Origin: Mesorhizobium sp. M4B.F.Ca.ET.058.02.1.1
Lineage (GTDB): Bacteria; Pseudomonadota; Alphaproteobacteria; Rhizobiales; Rhizobiaceae
Length of the DNA: 64,000 nucleotides
Assembly: GCF_003952505.1 (NCBI RefSeq)
Contig: NZ_CP034450.1
Span: 3,038,001-3,102,000, forward strand
Direction of reading: 5' to 3'
A program made the position numbers and the translations under genes. Shown piece by piece: positions 46,985 through 55,083 of the stretch. The stretch's first letter is position 1, and every line of letters starts with the position of its first letter. Under the pieces are notes generated by a model, which made no database searches, had not been told where the DNA came from, and saw only the letters and a list, made by a program, of their open reading frames with translations.

Positions 46985-47374
46985 ATGCTGACCGATTTCT
47001 CTCAGGTGCTCGTCATCGGAAAGTCGCCGATAAACAGGGTCGTGGTGTCGAAAATCGTCGAGAAATCAGGGCTGAAGCCGATTTCCGAATCGCCCGATAC
47101 GGCGGCGAAAGCCTTGCGCTGCCTCATTCCCGGCGCGATCGTGCTCGACGGCGGCGCCGACAACAAGGACTGCGACGCGTTGATCTCCGGAATAGATGCG
47201 CTCAGGCGGATTTCGGGCAAGGCATTGCCCTCGGTGATCCTGCTTTCAACCAAGACTGGCACACCGGAGAGCCTGGGTCTCTCGAGTGTGATCGATGTCG
47301 TGATCGCCAAACCGATCACTCCCGAGAGGCTGCAACCGGTGATCGACCGCCTGATCGGGTCAGGGCGCGGCTAG
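46985..47374 (+). CDS. degenerate response-regulator receiver protein
   Basis: 129 residues from ATG 46985; ATG 46895 would add 30 polar residues. The fold pattern is CheY-like: VLVIGKSPINRVVVSKIVEKSG, IVLDGGADNKDCD with the phospho-acceptor Asp position kept, PSVILLSTK and VIAKPITPERL with the conserved Lys-Pro. The acidic pair that binds Mg (usually DDD near residue 12) is GKS, so normal phosphorylation is doubtful. No output domain. Monocistronic. Confidence 0.7.
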   Translation: MLTDFSQVLVIGKSPINRVVVSKIVEKSGLKPISESPDTAAKALRCLIPGAIVLDGGADNKDCDALISGIDALRRISGKALPSVILLSTKTGTPESLGLSSVIDVVIAKPITPERLQPVIDRLIGSGRG

Positions 47375-47412
47375 CAGAAACCGGATCCGCCGTTCCAGCG
47401 CTGGGGCACAAG

Positions 47413-48126
47413 TCAGCCGCTAGAAACGATGCTTTCAATCAACCTTGGCAGTTCGCCAAGATCGGCGATCTGGCGAAAACGCGGCGCGGCCCTCGGCGGC
47501 TCGACATGTTCGAGCACCCAGGTCAACTCGTGCGGCACGTGCACGCCCCAGCCGCCGGCGTCGATGGCCGGAACGACATCGGATTTGAGCGAGTTGCCGA
47601 CCATCATGCTTTTCTCGGGCCCGTCGCCATGGCGGCTGAAGATTCGGGCATAGGTGGTCGCGCTCTTGTCGCTGACGATCTCGACGGCGTCGAACAGATC
47701 GCCGAGGCCTGATTGCGCCAGCTTGCGTTCCTGGTCGAAAAGGTCACCCTTGGTGATCAGCACCAGGCGATAGGAACCGGCCAGCTTCTCCACCGTCTCG
47801 CGCGCATGGGCCAGCGGCTCGATCGGATGGCTGAGCATCTCGCGGCCGGCGGCAAGGATTTCGGCGACCACCGATCCCGGCACACGGCCGCCGCTGATCT
47901 CGATCGCGGTTTCGATCATCGACAGGGTGAAGCCCTTGATGCCGAAGCCGTAGACGGCAAGGTTGCGCCTTTCCGCTTCGAGTAGCCGCGCCGAAATATG
48001 CTCCGCCTCGCCATGCTCGGCCAACAGTCCTGCGAAGCGCTTCTCGGTCAGGCGGAAGAACTGCTCGTTCTGCCACAGCGTGTCGTCGGCATCGAAGCCG
48101 ATCGTCGTCAGTTCATGGCCGGCCAT
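47413..48126 (-). CDS. HAD family hydrolase
   Basis: 237 residues. HAD motifs: I = GFDADDTLWQNE (nucleophile Asp and Asp+2), II = LVLITKGD, III/IV = KSMMVGNSLKSDVVPAIDAG. A phosphatase acting on a small phosphometabolite is the usual role; substrate unknown. Convergent with the receiver-like gene, divergent from the puuA-like gene. Confidence 0.9.
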   Translation of the reverse strand: MAGHELTTIGFDADDTLWQNEQFFRLTEKRFAGLLAEHGEAEHISARLLEAERRNLAVYGFGIKGFTLSMIETAIEISGGRVPGSVVAEILAAGREMLSHPIEPLAHARETVEKLAGSYRLVLITKGDLFDQERKLAQSGLGDLFDAVEIVSDKSATTYARIFSRHGDGPEKSMMVGNSLKSDVVPAIDAGGWGVHVPHELTWVLEHVEPPRAAPRFRQIADLGELPRLIESIVSSG

Positions 48127-48290
48127 GGCTGTCCTGCGTCGGGGTCCAAGGTAATCGCATTTCGCGAGGCGTCGAACCTAAGCCCGCCACGGCGAATTTC
48201 AACCGCGGCAGCAACCGCACAGGGGTTCCCCTTCCCTTCCATCGCCGGCCACGGCTATACTTCACCATCTGCAACGCAATCTGGTGATTG

Positions 48291-49724
48291 ATGCCGCCTG
48301 AAAAAAAGGAAGTCCGTCCGTCTAGCCGCGGAGGGCGTACCCGCACGCCTGCCTTCTTGAAGAACCAACGCGGCGTGAAGAGCTGGAAGGAGGCCAGCGC
48401 CTGGCTGGAATGGCGCGGCATCGAGGACATCGAATGCATCACGCCTGACCAGGCCGGCGTTGCCCGCGGCAAGATGATGCCGTCGAAGAAATTCACCTCC
48501 AACACCTCGCTGGCGCTGCCCTCGGCGGTGTTCATGACAACGATTTCCGGCGGTTATCCCGAGGACGGCAACGGTTTCCACTATCCGGAGGATGACGGCG
48601 ATCTCAAGTTGATGCCGGACCTTTCGACGCTGACCGTGGTGCCGTGGGAAGAGGACCCGACGGCGGCGGTGATCTGCGACCTCGTCCATCAGGATGGCCG
48701 CTCGGTCGAGTTCACGCCGCGCAACGTGTTGAAGCGCGTGCTCGCGGCTTACGCCGATCGCGGGCTGAGGCCAGTTGTGGCGCCCGAGATCGAATTCTAC
48801 CTGGTGCGCAAGAATCCCGACCCGGACTATCCGCTGACGCCGCCGGTCGGGCGCTCGGGACGGCCGATCGGCGGCGGCGCCGGCTATTCGATCGCCGGCG
48901 TCAACGAGTTCGACGAGCTGATCGACGACATCTACCATTTTTCCGAAGGGCAAGGCCTGGAGATCGACACGCTGATCCACGAGGAGGGCGCCGGCCAGCT
49001 CGAGATCAATTTGCGCCACGGCGATCCGATCGAGCTCGCCGACCAGGTGTTCATGTTCAAGCGCACCATCCGCGAGGCGGCGCTGAAGCACGAGATTTAC
49101 GCCACCTTCATGGCCAAGCCCATCCAGGGCCAGCCCGGATCGGCCATGCACATCCACCAATCGATCGTCGACAGGAAGACCGGGAGGAACGTGTTCTCGG
49201 CCGAGGACGGCTCGGAGACGGAGGATTTCTTCCACTTCATTGGCGGCATGCAGAAGCATGTGCCGAACGCGCTGGTGATGTTCGCGCCCTATGTCAATTC
49301 CTACCGGCGGCTGACGCAGGCGGCATCGGCACCGGTCAACAACAAATGGGGCTACGATAACCGCACCACGGCCTTCCGCGTGCCGCGTTCGGATCCGGCG
49401 GCGCGGCGTGTCGAAAACCGCATTCCGTCCTCGGACGCAAACCCCTACCTGGCGCTGGCGGCATCGCTCGCCTGCGGCCTGGTCGGCATGATCAACAAGG
49501 TCAAGGCCGAGCCTCCGGTGCTGACCACCGCCAACGCCGATGAGATCGACCTGCCGCGCAGCCTGCTCGAAGCCGTCGACCTGTTCGAAGGCGACGAGGA
49601 ACTCTGCGCGATCCTCGGCAAGTCGTTCACCGCCACCTATGCGGCGATCAAGCGGGCTGAGTTCGAGACCTTCATGGAAGTGATCAGCCCGTGGGAGCGG
49701 GAGTATTTGTTGCTGAATGTTTAG
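48291..49724 (+). CDS. puuA: glutamine synthetase family protein, gamma-glutamylputrescine synthetase-like
   Basis: 477 residues from ATG 48291 (a TTG precedes it by one codon). GS-family catalytic segments are present: VVAPEIEFYLV, EEGAGQLEINLRHGDPIELADQVFMFKR, GQPGSAMHIHQSI, NKWGYDNRTTAFRVPRSDPAARRVENRIP. The N-terminus and context (PuuB-like oxidase next, PotFGHI importer upstream) fit the PuuA branch, which ligates glutamate to putrescine. The stop TAG is the first unit of an 8-bp repeat tract that begins a small inserted cassette. Confidence 0.82.
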   Translation: MPPEKKEVRPSSRGGRTRTPAFLKNQRGVKSWKEASAWLEWRGIEDIECITPDQAGVARGKMMPSKKFTSNTSLALPSAVFMTTISGGYPEDGNGFHYPEDDGDLKLMPDLSTLTVVPWEEDPTAAVICDLVHQDGRSVEFTPRNVLKRVLAAYADRGLRPVVAPEIEFYLVRKNPDPDYPLTPPVGRSGRPIGGGAGYSIAGVNEFDELIDDIYHFSEGQGLEIDTLIHEEGAGQLEINLRHGDPIELADQVFMFKRTIREAALKHEIYATFMAKPIQGQPGSAMHIHQSIVDRKTGRNVFSAEDGSETEDFFHFIGGMQKHVPNALVMFAPYVNSYRRLTQAASAPVNNKWGYDNRTTAFRVPRSDPAARRVENRIPSSDANPYLALAASLACGLVGMINKVKAEPPVLTTANADEIDLPRSLLEAVDLFEGDEELCAILGKSFTATYAAIKRAEFETFMEVISPWEREYLLLNV

Positions 49725-49751
49725 GGGAGTAGGGGTGTAGGGGTGTAGGGG
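49722..49751 (+). repeat. left 8-bp repeat tract of four-helix-bundle cassette
   Basis: TAGGGGAG TAGGGGTG TAGGGGTG TAGGGG, nearly four units. It is inverted relative to the tract at 50127-50180 and its first three bases are the puuA stop codon. Confidence 0.8.
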
Positions 49752-49753
49752 AA

Positions 49754-50121
49754 ATGACCGAGAAAACAGGCTCCTACAAGGAGCTGATCGTCTGGCAGCA
49801 AGCGATGGATCTTGCGGTGGCGGTTATGGGGCGACGAAATCCCGGCCCAAGGAGGAGCTCTATGGATTAACCAGCCAAGTGCGCCGAGCCGCCGCCTCGA
49901 TACCAGCCAACATCGCGGAAGGCCATGGTAGAGAAATCCGGGGGTCCTATCAGCAATTTTTGCGTATCGCTCAAGGCTCACTGAAGGAATTGGAGACACA
50001 GATCCTGATAGCCGAGCGTACCGGCATCGCGCCGAAAGTGACGGCGATTTCATTGCTGGAGGGGACCGAAAGTGTGGGGAAGCTTCTCCGCCTTCTGATC
50101 CGCAAACTCTCGGCCGACTAG
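49754..50121 (+). pseudogene. four-helix-bundle (23S rRNA IVS/bAvd-like) protein, frameshifted
   Basis: ATG 49754 opens TEKTGSYKELIVWQQAMDLAVAV, the usual start of this family, then shifts frame near 49823 (GTTATG where GTTTAT would restore YGATKSRPKEELYGLTSQV). The rest continues RRAAASIPANIAEGHGREIRGSYQQFL...LEGTESVGKLLRLLIRKLSAD to 50121. One missing T restores a protein of about 122 residues, normal length. The family forms four-helix bundles; members occur as ORFs in 23S rRNA intervening sequences and as the accessory protein of diversity-generating retroelements. Confidence 0.8.
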
Positions 50122-50126
50122 CTTAC

Positions 50127-50180
50127 CTATTCCCCTATTCCCCTATTCCCCTATTCCCCTATCCCCTTATTCCCCTACTC
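50127..50180 (+). repeat. right 8-bp repeat tract of four-helix-bundle cassette
   Basis: About six and a half units of CTATTCCC, one reading CTATCCCC and one TTATTCCC. It is the reverse complement of TAGGGGAA-type units and so mirrors the left tract around the cassette gene. Confidence 0.8.
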
Positions 50181-50184
50181 AATC

Positions 50185-51471
50185 ATGCCTTACCAATCAC
50201 CGATCTCTCCTGGCCGCTCCTGGTACGAAGACACCGCGGGACCTAGACCCGAACACCCAGCCCTTGACGGCGACCGCCAATGCGATGTCGTCATCGTCGG
50301 CGGCGGCTTCACCGGCCTGTCGGCGGCGGCGCATCTGGCAAAGGCCGGCAGCAATGTCGTGCTCGCCGAGGCGCATCGGTTTGGCGACGGCGCTTCCGGG
50401 CGTAATGGCGGTCAGCTCGGCACCGGTCAGCGCGCCTGGGCCGAGGAGCTGGAGGCGGAATACGGCCTTTCCCGCGCCAAGGCGCTGTTCGACCTCGCCG
50501 AGGAGGCCAAGGCGCACCTGCTCGAATTCGCGGCCGTCAACAGGATCGAGATCGACTACATGCCGGGCCAGCTGTCGGTGGCGCACAAGCAGCGCTATGT
50601 CGACGACTACAAGGCGCATGCCGAGATCATGGCAAGCCGCTTCGGTTACCCGCACATTTCCTTCATGGACGAGAAGGAGGCGGCCGAGCGGCTGGGCTCG
50701 ACGCGCTATTTCGGCGGCACGCGCGACACCGGCACTGGCCATATCCACCCGTTGAAGCTGGTGATCGGCACGGCGAAAGCAGCGGCCGAGGCCGGCGCGC
50801 AGCTGTTCGAGCGGACACCTGCGACCGGCATCGTCTCCAGCGGCGGCAAGGTGAGGGTCACGACGCCGAAAGGCACGATCACCGCCGACAAATGCCTAAT
50901 TGGCGTCAATGCCTATGGCGGCACGCCCGAGCCGGTGAGCGCCGCGCACATCATGCCGATCGGCTCCTTCATCGGCGCGACAGTGCCGCTCGGATCGGAA
51001 ACCACGGTGTTGCCGGGCGGCGAGTCGGTCGACGATTCCCGCTTCGTCGTGCGCTACTTCCGCAAGTCGAAAGACGGCCGGCTTTTGTTCGGCGGGCGCG
51101 AGGTCTATGCGGTCAACGATCCGAAGGACATCCACATCCATATCCGCCGGCAGATCGCGGAACTCTATCCGGAGTTGAAGGATGTCGAGATCACGCATGG
51201 CTGGGGCGGCTATGTCGGCATCACAGTGCCGCGCAAGCCATTCGTGCGCGAAGTGATGCCCAATGTCATCTCGGTCGGCGGCTATTCCGGCCACGGCGTC
51301 ATGCTGTCGAACTTCTTCGGCAAGCTCTATGCCGAGACCGTGCTCGGCAACCGCGACCGGCTGAAGCTGATCGAGGATCTAAAGATCCCGCCCTTCCCCG
51401 GCGGCCGGCGTTTTCGTGCGCCCTTGCTGTTCCTGGCGCTCAGTTGGTTCGCCCTGCGCGACAGGATCTGA
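50185..51471 (+). CDS. puuB: FAD-dependent oxidoreductase, gamma-glutamylputrescine oxidase-like
   Basis: 428 residues. It begins SWYEDTAGPRPEHPALDGD, then FAD motif VVIVGGGFTGLSAAAHLAKAGSNVVLAEA and GASGRNGGQLGTGQR, typical of PuuB/OrdL. The C-terminal FAD loop is SVGGYSGHGVMLSNFFGKLYAE. It oxidises gamma-glutamylputrescine to the aldehyde. It lies 460 bases after puuA with the four-helix cassette between them. Confidence 0.85.
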   Translation: MPYQSPISPGRSWYEDTAGPRPEHPALDGDRQCDVVIVGGGFTGLSAAAHLAKAGSNVVLAEAHRFGDGASGRNGGQLGTGQRAWAEELEAEYGLSRAKALFDLAEEAKAHLLEFAAVNRIEIDYMPGQLSVAHKQRYVDDYKAHAEIMASRFGYPHISFMDEKEAAERLGSTRYFGGTRDTGTGHIHPLKLVIGTAKAAAEAGAQLFERTPATGIVSSGGKVRVTTPKGTITADKCLIGVNAYGGTPEPVSAAHIMPIGSFIGATVPLGSETTVLPGGESVDDSRFVVRYFRKSKDGRLLFGGREVYAVNDPKDIHIHIRRQIAELYPELKDVEITHGWGGYVGITVPRKPFVREVMPNVISVGGYSGHGVMLSNFFGKLYAETVLGNRDRLKLIEDLKIPPFPGGRRFRAPLLFLALSWFALRDRI

Positions 51472-51754
51472 CGCTGGGGAAGCACGGCCTGGAACGGAAC
51501 TTCCGGCCTATCCGCCTGATTCCATTCGGCTGTTCGTGCCGCTGCGACATGTTGCAGAATCCTTAACAAGGGTGCAGAATTCGTTCCAAGGGCGCACTGA
51601 TGCCACAATCACCGGCAAAAGATGCGGGTTCTGGGCTGTAAGACGGGGACTTTCGCGGGCCCGCCCGCTTGTGTTTTTGGGACCGATGCCGATCACCGCC
51701 GGACCTCCGGCACCGATCGAAAGAACGTCGGCCCACCTATTGGAGGTGGTTAGA

Positions 51755-52621
51755 GTGAACGAGCCCTTCAGTTTCGGCGCGCCGGAACGACGGCGCTTTG
51801 CAATGCAGTTTGGCTATGACATGCGGCCGTCGTTCTGGCAGGGCGTGCGGTCGAACTCGCATCTGGTGATTGCCGCCGTCGGCACCGCCGCGCTGCTTGG
51901 CGTGGCGGGGATTGCGCTGTGGCTGGCGCTGCCGGGCAGCGACCGGCAAGCGATCGCAAGCCCGGCGCAAAGCGTCCCGACAATCCCGGTCAGGACAACC
52001 AAGATCGCGCCCGCCAGCGCGAACGCGACGACGATGGCCACCGCGCCGCAGGCGGCGCGCAAGGCCGACGCGGTGTCGCCCGTGGTGGCCGCCAAGGAAG
52101 CCAAGATACCGGCGCTGGCGTCCAACGACCCGCGCTGGACCGCAACAGACACCAAGACCGCGTCCAGCGACCCCGCGCCTGCTCCATCCGATCAGACGGC
52201 AAGCCGACAGGCCGAAGAGACCGCCCAGTCATCCGACACGGCATTCGCCGAGCCGGCGGCTCAATCCGACGCAGCCGCATCGCTGTCCAAGGTGGCGGCG
52301 CCCGACGCGGCGCCGGCAAAGGACGATCCCGATGGCGCCAAGACCGCCGCCATTCCCGCGCCGGACCCGCAGACGCCGGAAGCGCAGGCATCCGCAGGCG
52401 ACGATGGCAAGGCAAAGACCCAGCAGGTCAGTGCGGCCAGCACCGGACGTATTCTACGGGCCGTCACCATGCGGGCCGGCCCGAAACAGAAAGCGGCCGC
52501 GATGATCACCGTGCCCGCCAAGACCTCGGTGCAAGTCATAAGCTGCAAGAAGTGGTGCCAGATCGTCTATAATGGCAAGCGCGGCTGGATCTACAAGACC
52601 TACATCAAGACCGGCGCCTGA
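51755..52621 (+). CDS. SH3 domain-containing membrane protein
   Basis: 288 residues from GTG 51755 with GGAGG eight bases upstream. A single transmembrane segment (LVIAAVGTAALLGVAGIALWLAL, residues ~33-55), a Pro/Ala/Asp-rich low-complexity region, and a C-terminal bacterial SH3 domain (AVTMRAGPKQKAAAMITVPA...CKKWCQIVYNGKRGWIYKTYI). SH3b domains bind cell-wall peptides; likely periplasmic and envelope-related. Confidence 0.8.
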   Translation: MNEPFSFGAPERRRFAMQFGYDMRPSFWQGVRSNSHLVIAAVGTAALLGVAGIALWLALPGSDRQAIASPAQSVPTIPVRTTKIAPASANATTMATAPQAARKADAVSPVVAAKEAKIPALASNDPRWTATDTKTASSDPAPAPSDQTASRQAEETAQSSDTAFAEPAAQSDAAASLSKVAAPDAAPAKDDPDGAKTAAIPAPDPQTPEAQASAGDDGKAKTQQVSAASTGRILRAVTMRAGPKQKAAAMITVPAKTSVQVISCKKWCQIVYNGKRGWIYKTYIKTGA

Positions 52622-52639
52622 GAGCTTCATCGCCGCCGG

Positions 52640-53932
52640 TCAGCCACAGCAGCCGCCGAAGCCACTGCCATAGTCGGGCTCGCCTGCGTTTTCTGACATG
52701 GGCGCGATGTTCCTCGAACGGCACTTCGAACAGGCCGCATCCCTGGCATCAGACCTTTTTCCGCAAACCGGGACCCAGCATTTGACGTCGTGGGTCCAGG
52801 CGAGCGCGATCCTCTCCAGGTGAAGGTTGGACGAGCTCTTTAGCAGGATCAATTCGCCCGGTACTGCCGTTCGCTTGATGTGGTCGGAGACTTGCTTGAG
52901 CGTTCGCAATTCGACGAACCGGCCGCCGTCGCGGTCGGCCTGGTCGGCGCCCGAGCGATGCGCATTGTCGCCGACATAGATAATCTGGCCAACGACCTCG
53001 CGCGCGGCGTTGTAGGCGTCACGGTACTTTCTGGTCGAACCCGCATAATCCGAAATCTGGCCGAGAACGATGCGTTTTCCAGCAACCTTGGCCTTGGCCA
53101 CCATGTCGATGGCGAGGTTGATCGAATGCCAGGGAGCCTTGGCGGTGTCGACCAGGAAGTGCGGACCGCCATCGGTGACGAGCACCTGGCAGCGATTGAT
53201 CAAGGGCTGGAACGTCGCCACGCGCGCCGCGACTTTTTCCGGCGGCACCCCAAGCTCCAGCGCGGTGGCGACAGCCGCCGCCGTCGGCAGCCATAGGTAC
53301 TCGGCCGGAAACAGCGTCTGCAGGTCGAGCGCGCCGCCACGCCAGCGGATCCTGAGGCTCAGGGTTTCGGGATAAGCGGCCTGCGTGTCGGTGACACGAT
53401 AGTCCGCATCTTCCGCCCGGCCGAAAGTGACGACGCGATGCCTGGTGCCCGAAGCCATGCCGAGCACATGCGGATCGTCGGCGTTGAGCACGGCAAGACC
53501 GCCGGGCGGCAGCGCGTCGACCAGGGCGCGCTTTTCCAGGGCGACGTTCTCCAGAGTCCTGAAACTGGCGAAATGTTCGAGGCGGACCATGGTGACGACC
53601 GCGACATGCGGCTGGAGCAGTTCCGCCATCGGCCTGATGGTGTCGACGCCATAGGCGCCTGCTTCGAACACGACATAGTCGACCTCGCCCGCTTTCCACA
53701 TGCGCTTGTAGAGCGTGCTGGCCAGCGCATCGATGGCGTTGGCGAGAACCTGCGTGTAGACCGGGCGATGGCTGGCCAATATATGCCCGAGCAACGCCGC
53801 CGCGGTCGACTTGCCGGAACTGCCGGTGACGCCGATGAAGGTCGCCGCGCTTTTCGAACGGGCGCGCCATGCCCTGTAGATCTTGTGGCGGTGCCACAGG
53901 CTCTTGCGAATTTTGCGCAATCGGGCTTTCAT
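52640..53932 (-). CDS. Mur ligase family protein with C-terminal Cys-rich tail
   Basis: 430 residues from ATG 53932 (KARLRKIRKSLWHRHKIYRAWRARSK, a basic N-terminus). P-loop GVTGSSGKSTAAALLG, then the Mur central-domain pattern (VVFEAGAYGVDTIRPMAELLQPHVAVVTMV, EKRALVDALPPGGLAVLNADDPHV). It lacks the MurC-F N-terminal UDP-binding domain, as CapB/PgsB-type and cyanophycin-like ligases do. The C-terminus has CWVPVC, then CSKC (zinc-ribbon-like pairs) and ends GFGGCCG. It probably forms an amide bond in an ATP-dependent way; substrate unknown. Confidence 0.75.
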   Translation of the reverse strand: MKARLRKIRKSLWHRHKIYRAWRARSKSAATFIGVTGSSGKSTAAALLGHILASHRPVYTQVLANAIDALASTLYKRMWKAGEVDYVVFEAGAYGVDTIRPMAELLQPHVAVVTMVRLEHFASFRTLENVALEKRALVDALPPGGLAVLNADDPHVLGMASGTRHRVVTFGRAEDADYRVTDTQAAYPETLSLRIRWRGGALDLQTLFPAEYLWLPTAAAVATALELGVPPEKVAARVATFQPLINRCQVLVTDGGPHFLVDTAKAPWHSINLAIDMVAKAKVAGKRIVLGQISDYAGSTRKYRDAYNAAREVVGQIIYVGDNAHRSGADQADRDGGRFVELRTLKQVSDHIKRTAVPGELILLKSSSNLHLERIALAWTHDVKCWVPVCGKRSDARDAACSKCRSRNIAPMSENAGEPDYGSGFGGCCG

Positions 53933-54015
53933 CGCATGGCCACCCTGCCCCCTCGACAAGCCTTATGCCGTTCCCGGGCGGCTCGTCAAATCCTGGCCGC
54001 GCCTACCGCAGGCGT

Positions 54016-54762
54016 TCAGATGCAGCGGCCGCCATCGACCTCCAGCGCCACGCCGGTGATGAAGGCGGCCTCGTCGGAGGCGAGCCAAAGTGCGGCATTG
54101 GCGATGTCAAGCGGCGTCGACAGGCGGCCGAGCGGGATTGAGGCGCGGAACCTCTCGCGGATCTCCGGCGTGTCGGCGCCCATGAATTTCTCCAGCATGC
54201 CGGTCTCGCCGGCGACCGGGCAGAGGCAGTTGACGCGGATGTTTTTCGGCGCCAGTTCGACCGCCATCGACTTGGTGGCGGTGATCGCCCAGCCTTTCGA
54301 GGCATTGTACCAGGTGAGGCCGGGCCTTGGCCTCAGCCCGGCGGTAGAGGCGGTGGTCAGGATGACGCCGCCGCCCTGGCGCTCCATGATCGGCACCACC
54401 GCGCGCGCCGCGTGGTAGATTGCCTTCATGTTGACGGCGGTGATCAGATCGAAGGTCGCTTCGTCGACGTCAAGCAAGTCGCCATTGCGGTGCGTATAGC
54501 CGGCATTGTTGACCATGATGTCGATGCGGCCGAAGGCGCTTTTGGCGGCGTAGATCATCTCATCGAATTCGGAGCGCTGCGAGACGTCGGTCTGCGTCCA
54601 GATCGCGTTGTCGCCGATCTCGCCGGCCACGCGTTCGGCGCCCCGGGCGTTGAGGTCGGCGACGACGACCCTGGCGCCCTCCTCGGCAAAGCGCCTGGCC
54701 ATGCCCTCGCCGAAGCCGGACGCGGCGCCGGTGATGATGGCGACCTTGTTTTCCAGACGCAT
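54016..54762 (-). CDS. SDR family oxidoreductase (glucose dehydrogenase-like)
   Basis: 248 residues from ATG 54762 (MRLENKVAIITGAASGFGEG); ATG 54777 is five codons earlier. TGAASGFG cofactor motif, NNAGY, catalytic S and Y-N-A-S-K (TSTAGLRPRPGLTWYNASKGW). C-terminus AAFITGVALEVDGGRCI. Typical of 3-oxoacyl-ACP reductase or glucose/sorbitol dehydrogenase-like SDRs; substrate unknown. Confidence 0.9.
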   Translation of the reverse strand: MRLENKVAIITGAASGFGEGMARRFAEEGARVVVADLNARGAERVAGEIGDNAIWTQTDVSQRSEFDEMIYAAKSAFGRIDIMVNNAGYTHRNGDLLDVDEATFDLITAVNMKAIYHAARAVVPIMERQGGGVILTTASTAGLRPRPGLTWYNASKGWAITATKSMAVELAPKNIRVNCLCPVAGETGMLEKFMGADTPEIRERFRASIPLGRLSTPLDIANAALWLASDEAAFITGVALEVDGGRCI

Positions 54763-55083
54763 GGTTTTCCCGCCCATTGAGGTCTTCCCGGATTTTCGGA
54801 GGCCGCCGCTCGGCTGCCCTGCGAGGACTCCCGCAGCGGCATGCCGCGACGGATTTCTTCCTTAGCTTTCGTCACATTCGCGTTCTATGTTGCAGCCGCG
54901 AACGCTGCCGGAAGCCTCGCTTGCCGACAAGCCCCCGGGTAGCGTCAGTGTCAAGGCCACACATGAGACCCAATCGACATCCAGCGATTTGTCCTTACCT
55001 GTGACACCATGGCACTGGTAAATTTAAATCGATTAGAATATATCAGCCCCGCACCTGAGCGCGGCGTCTAAAGCGGACAGACC
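54763..55083. other. divergent promoter region upstream of zwf
   Basis: 321 bases between the SDR gene and zwf. The last 70 bases are AT-rich (AAATTTAAATCGATT at ~55020-55035), unlike the GC-rich surroundings, and probably hold the zwf promoter. No operator was assigned. Confidence 0.5.
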
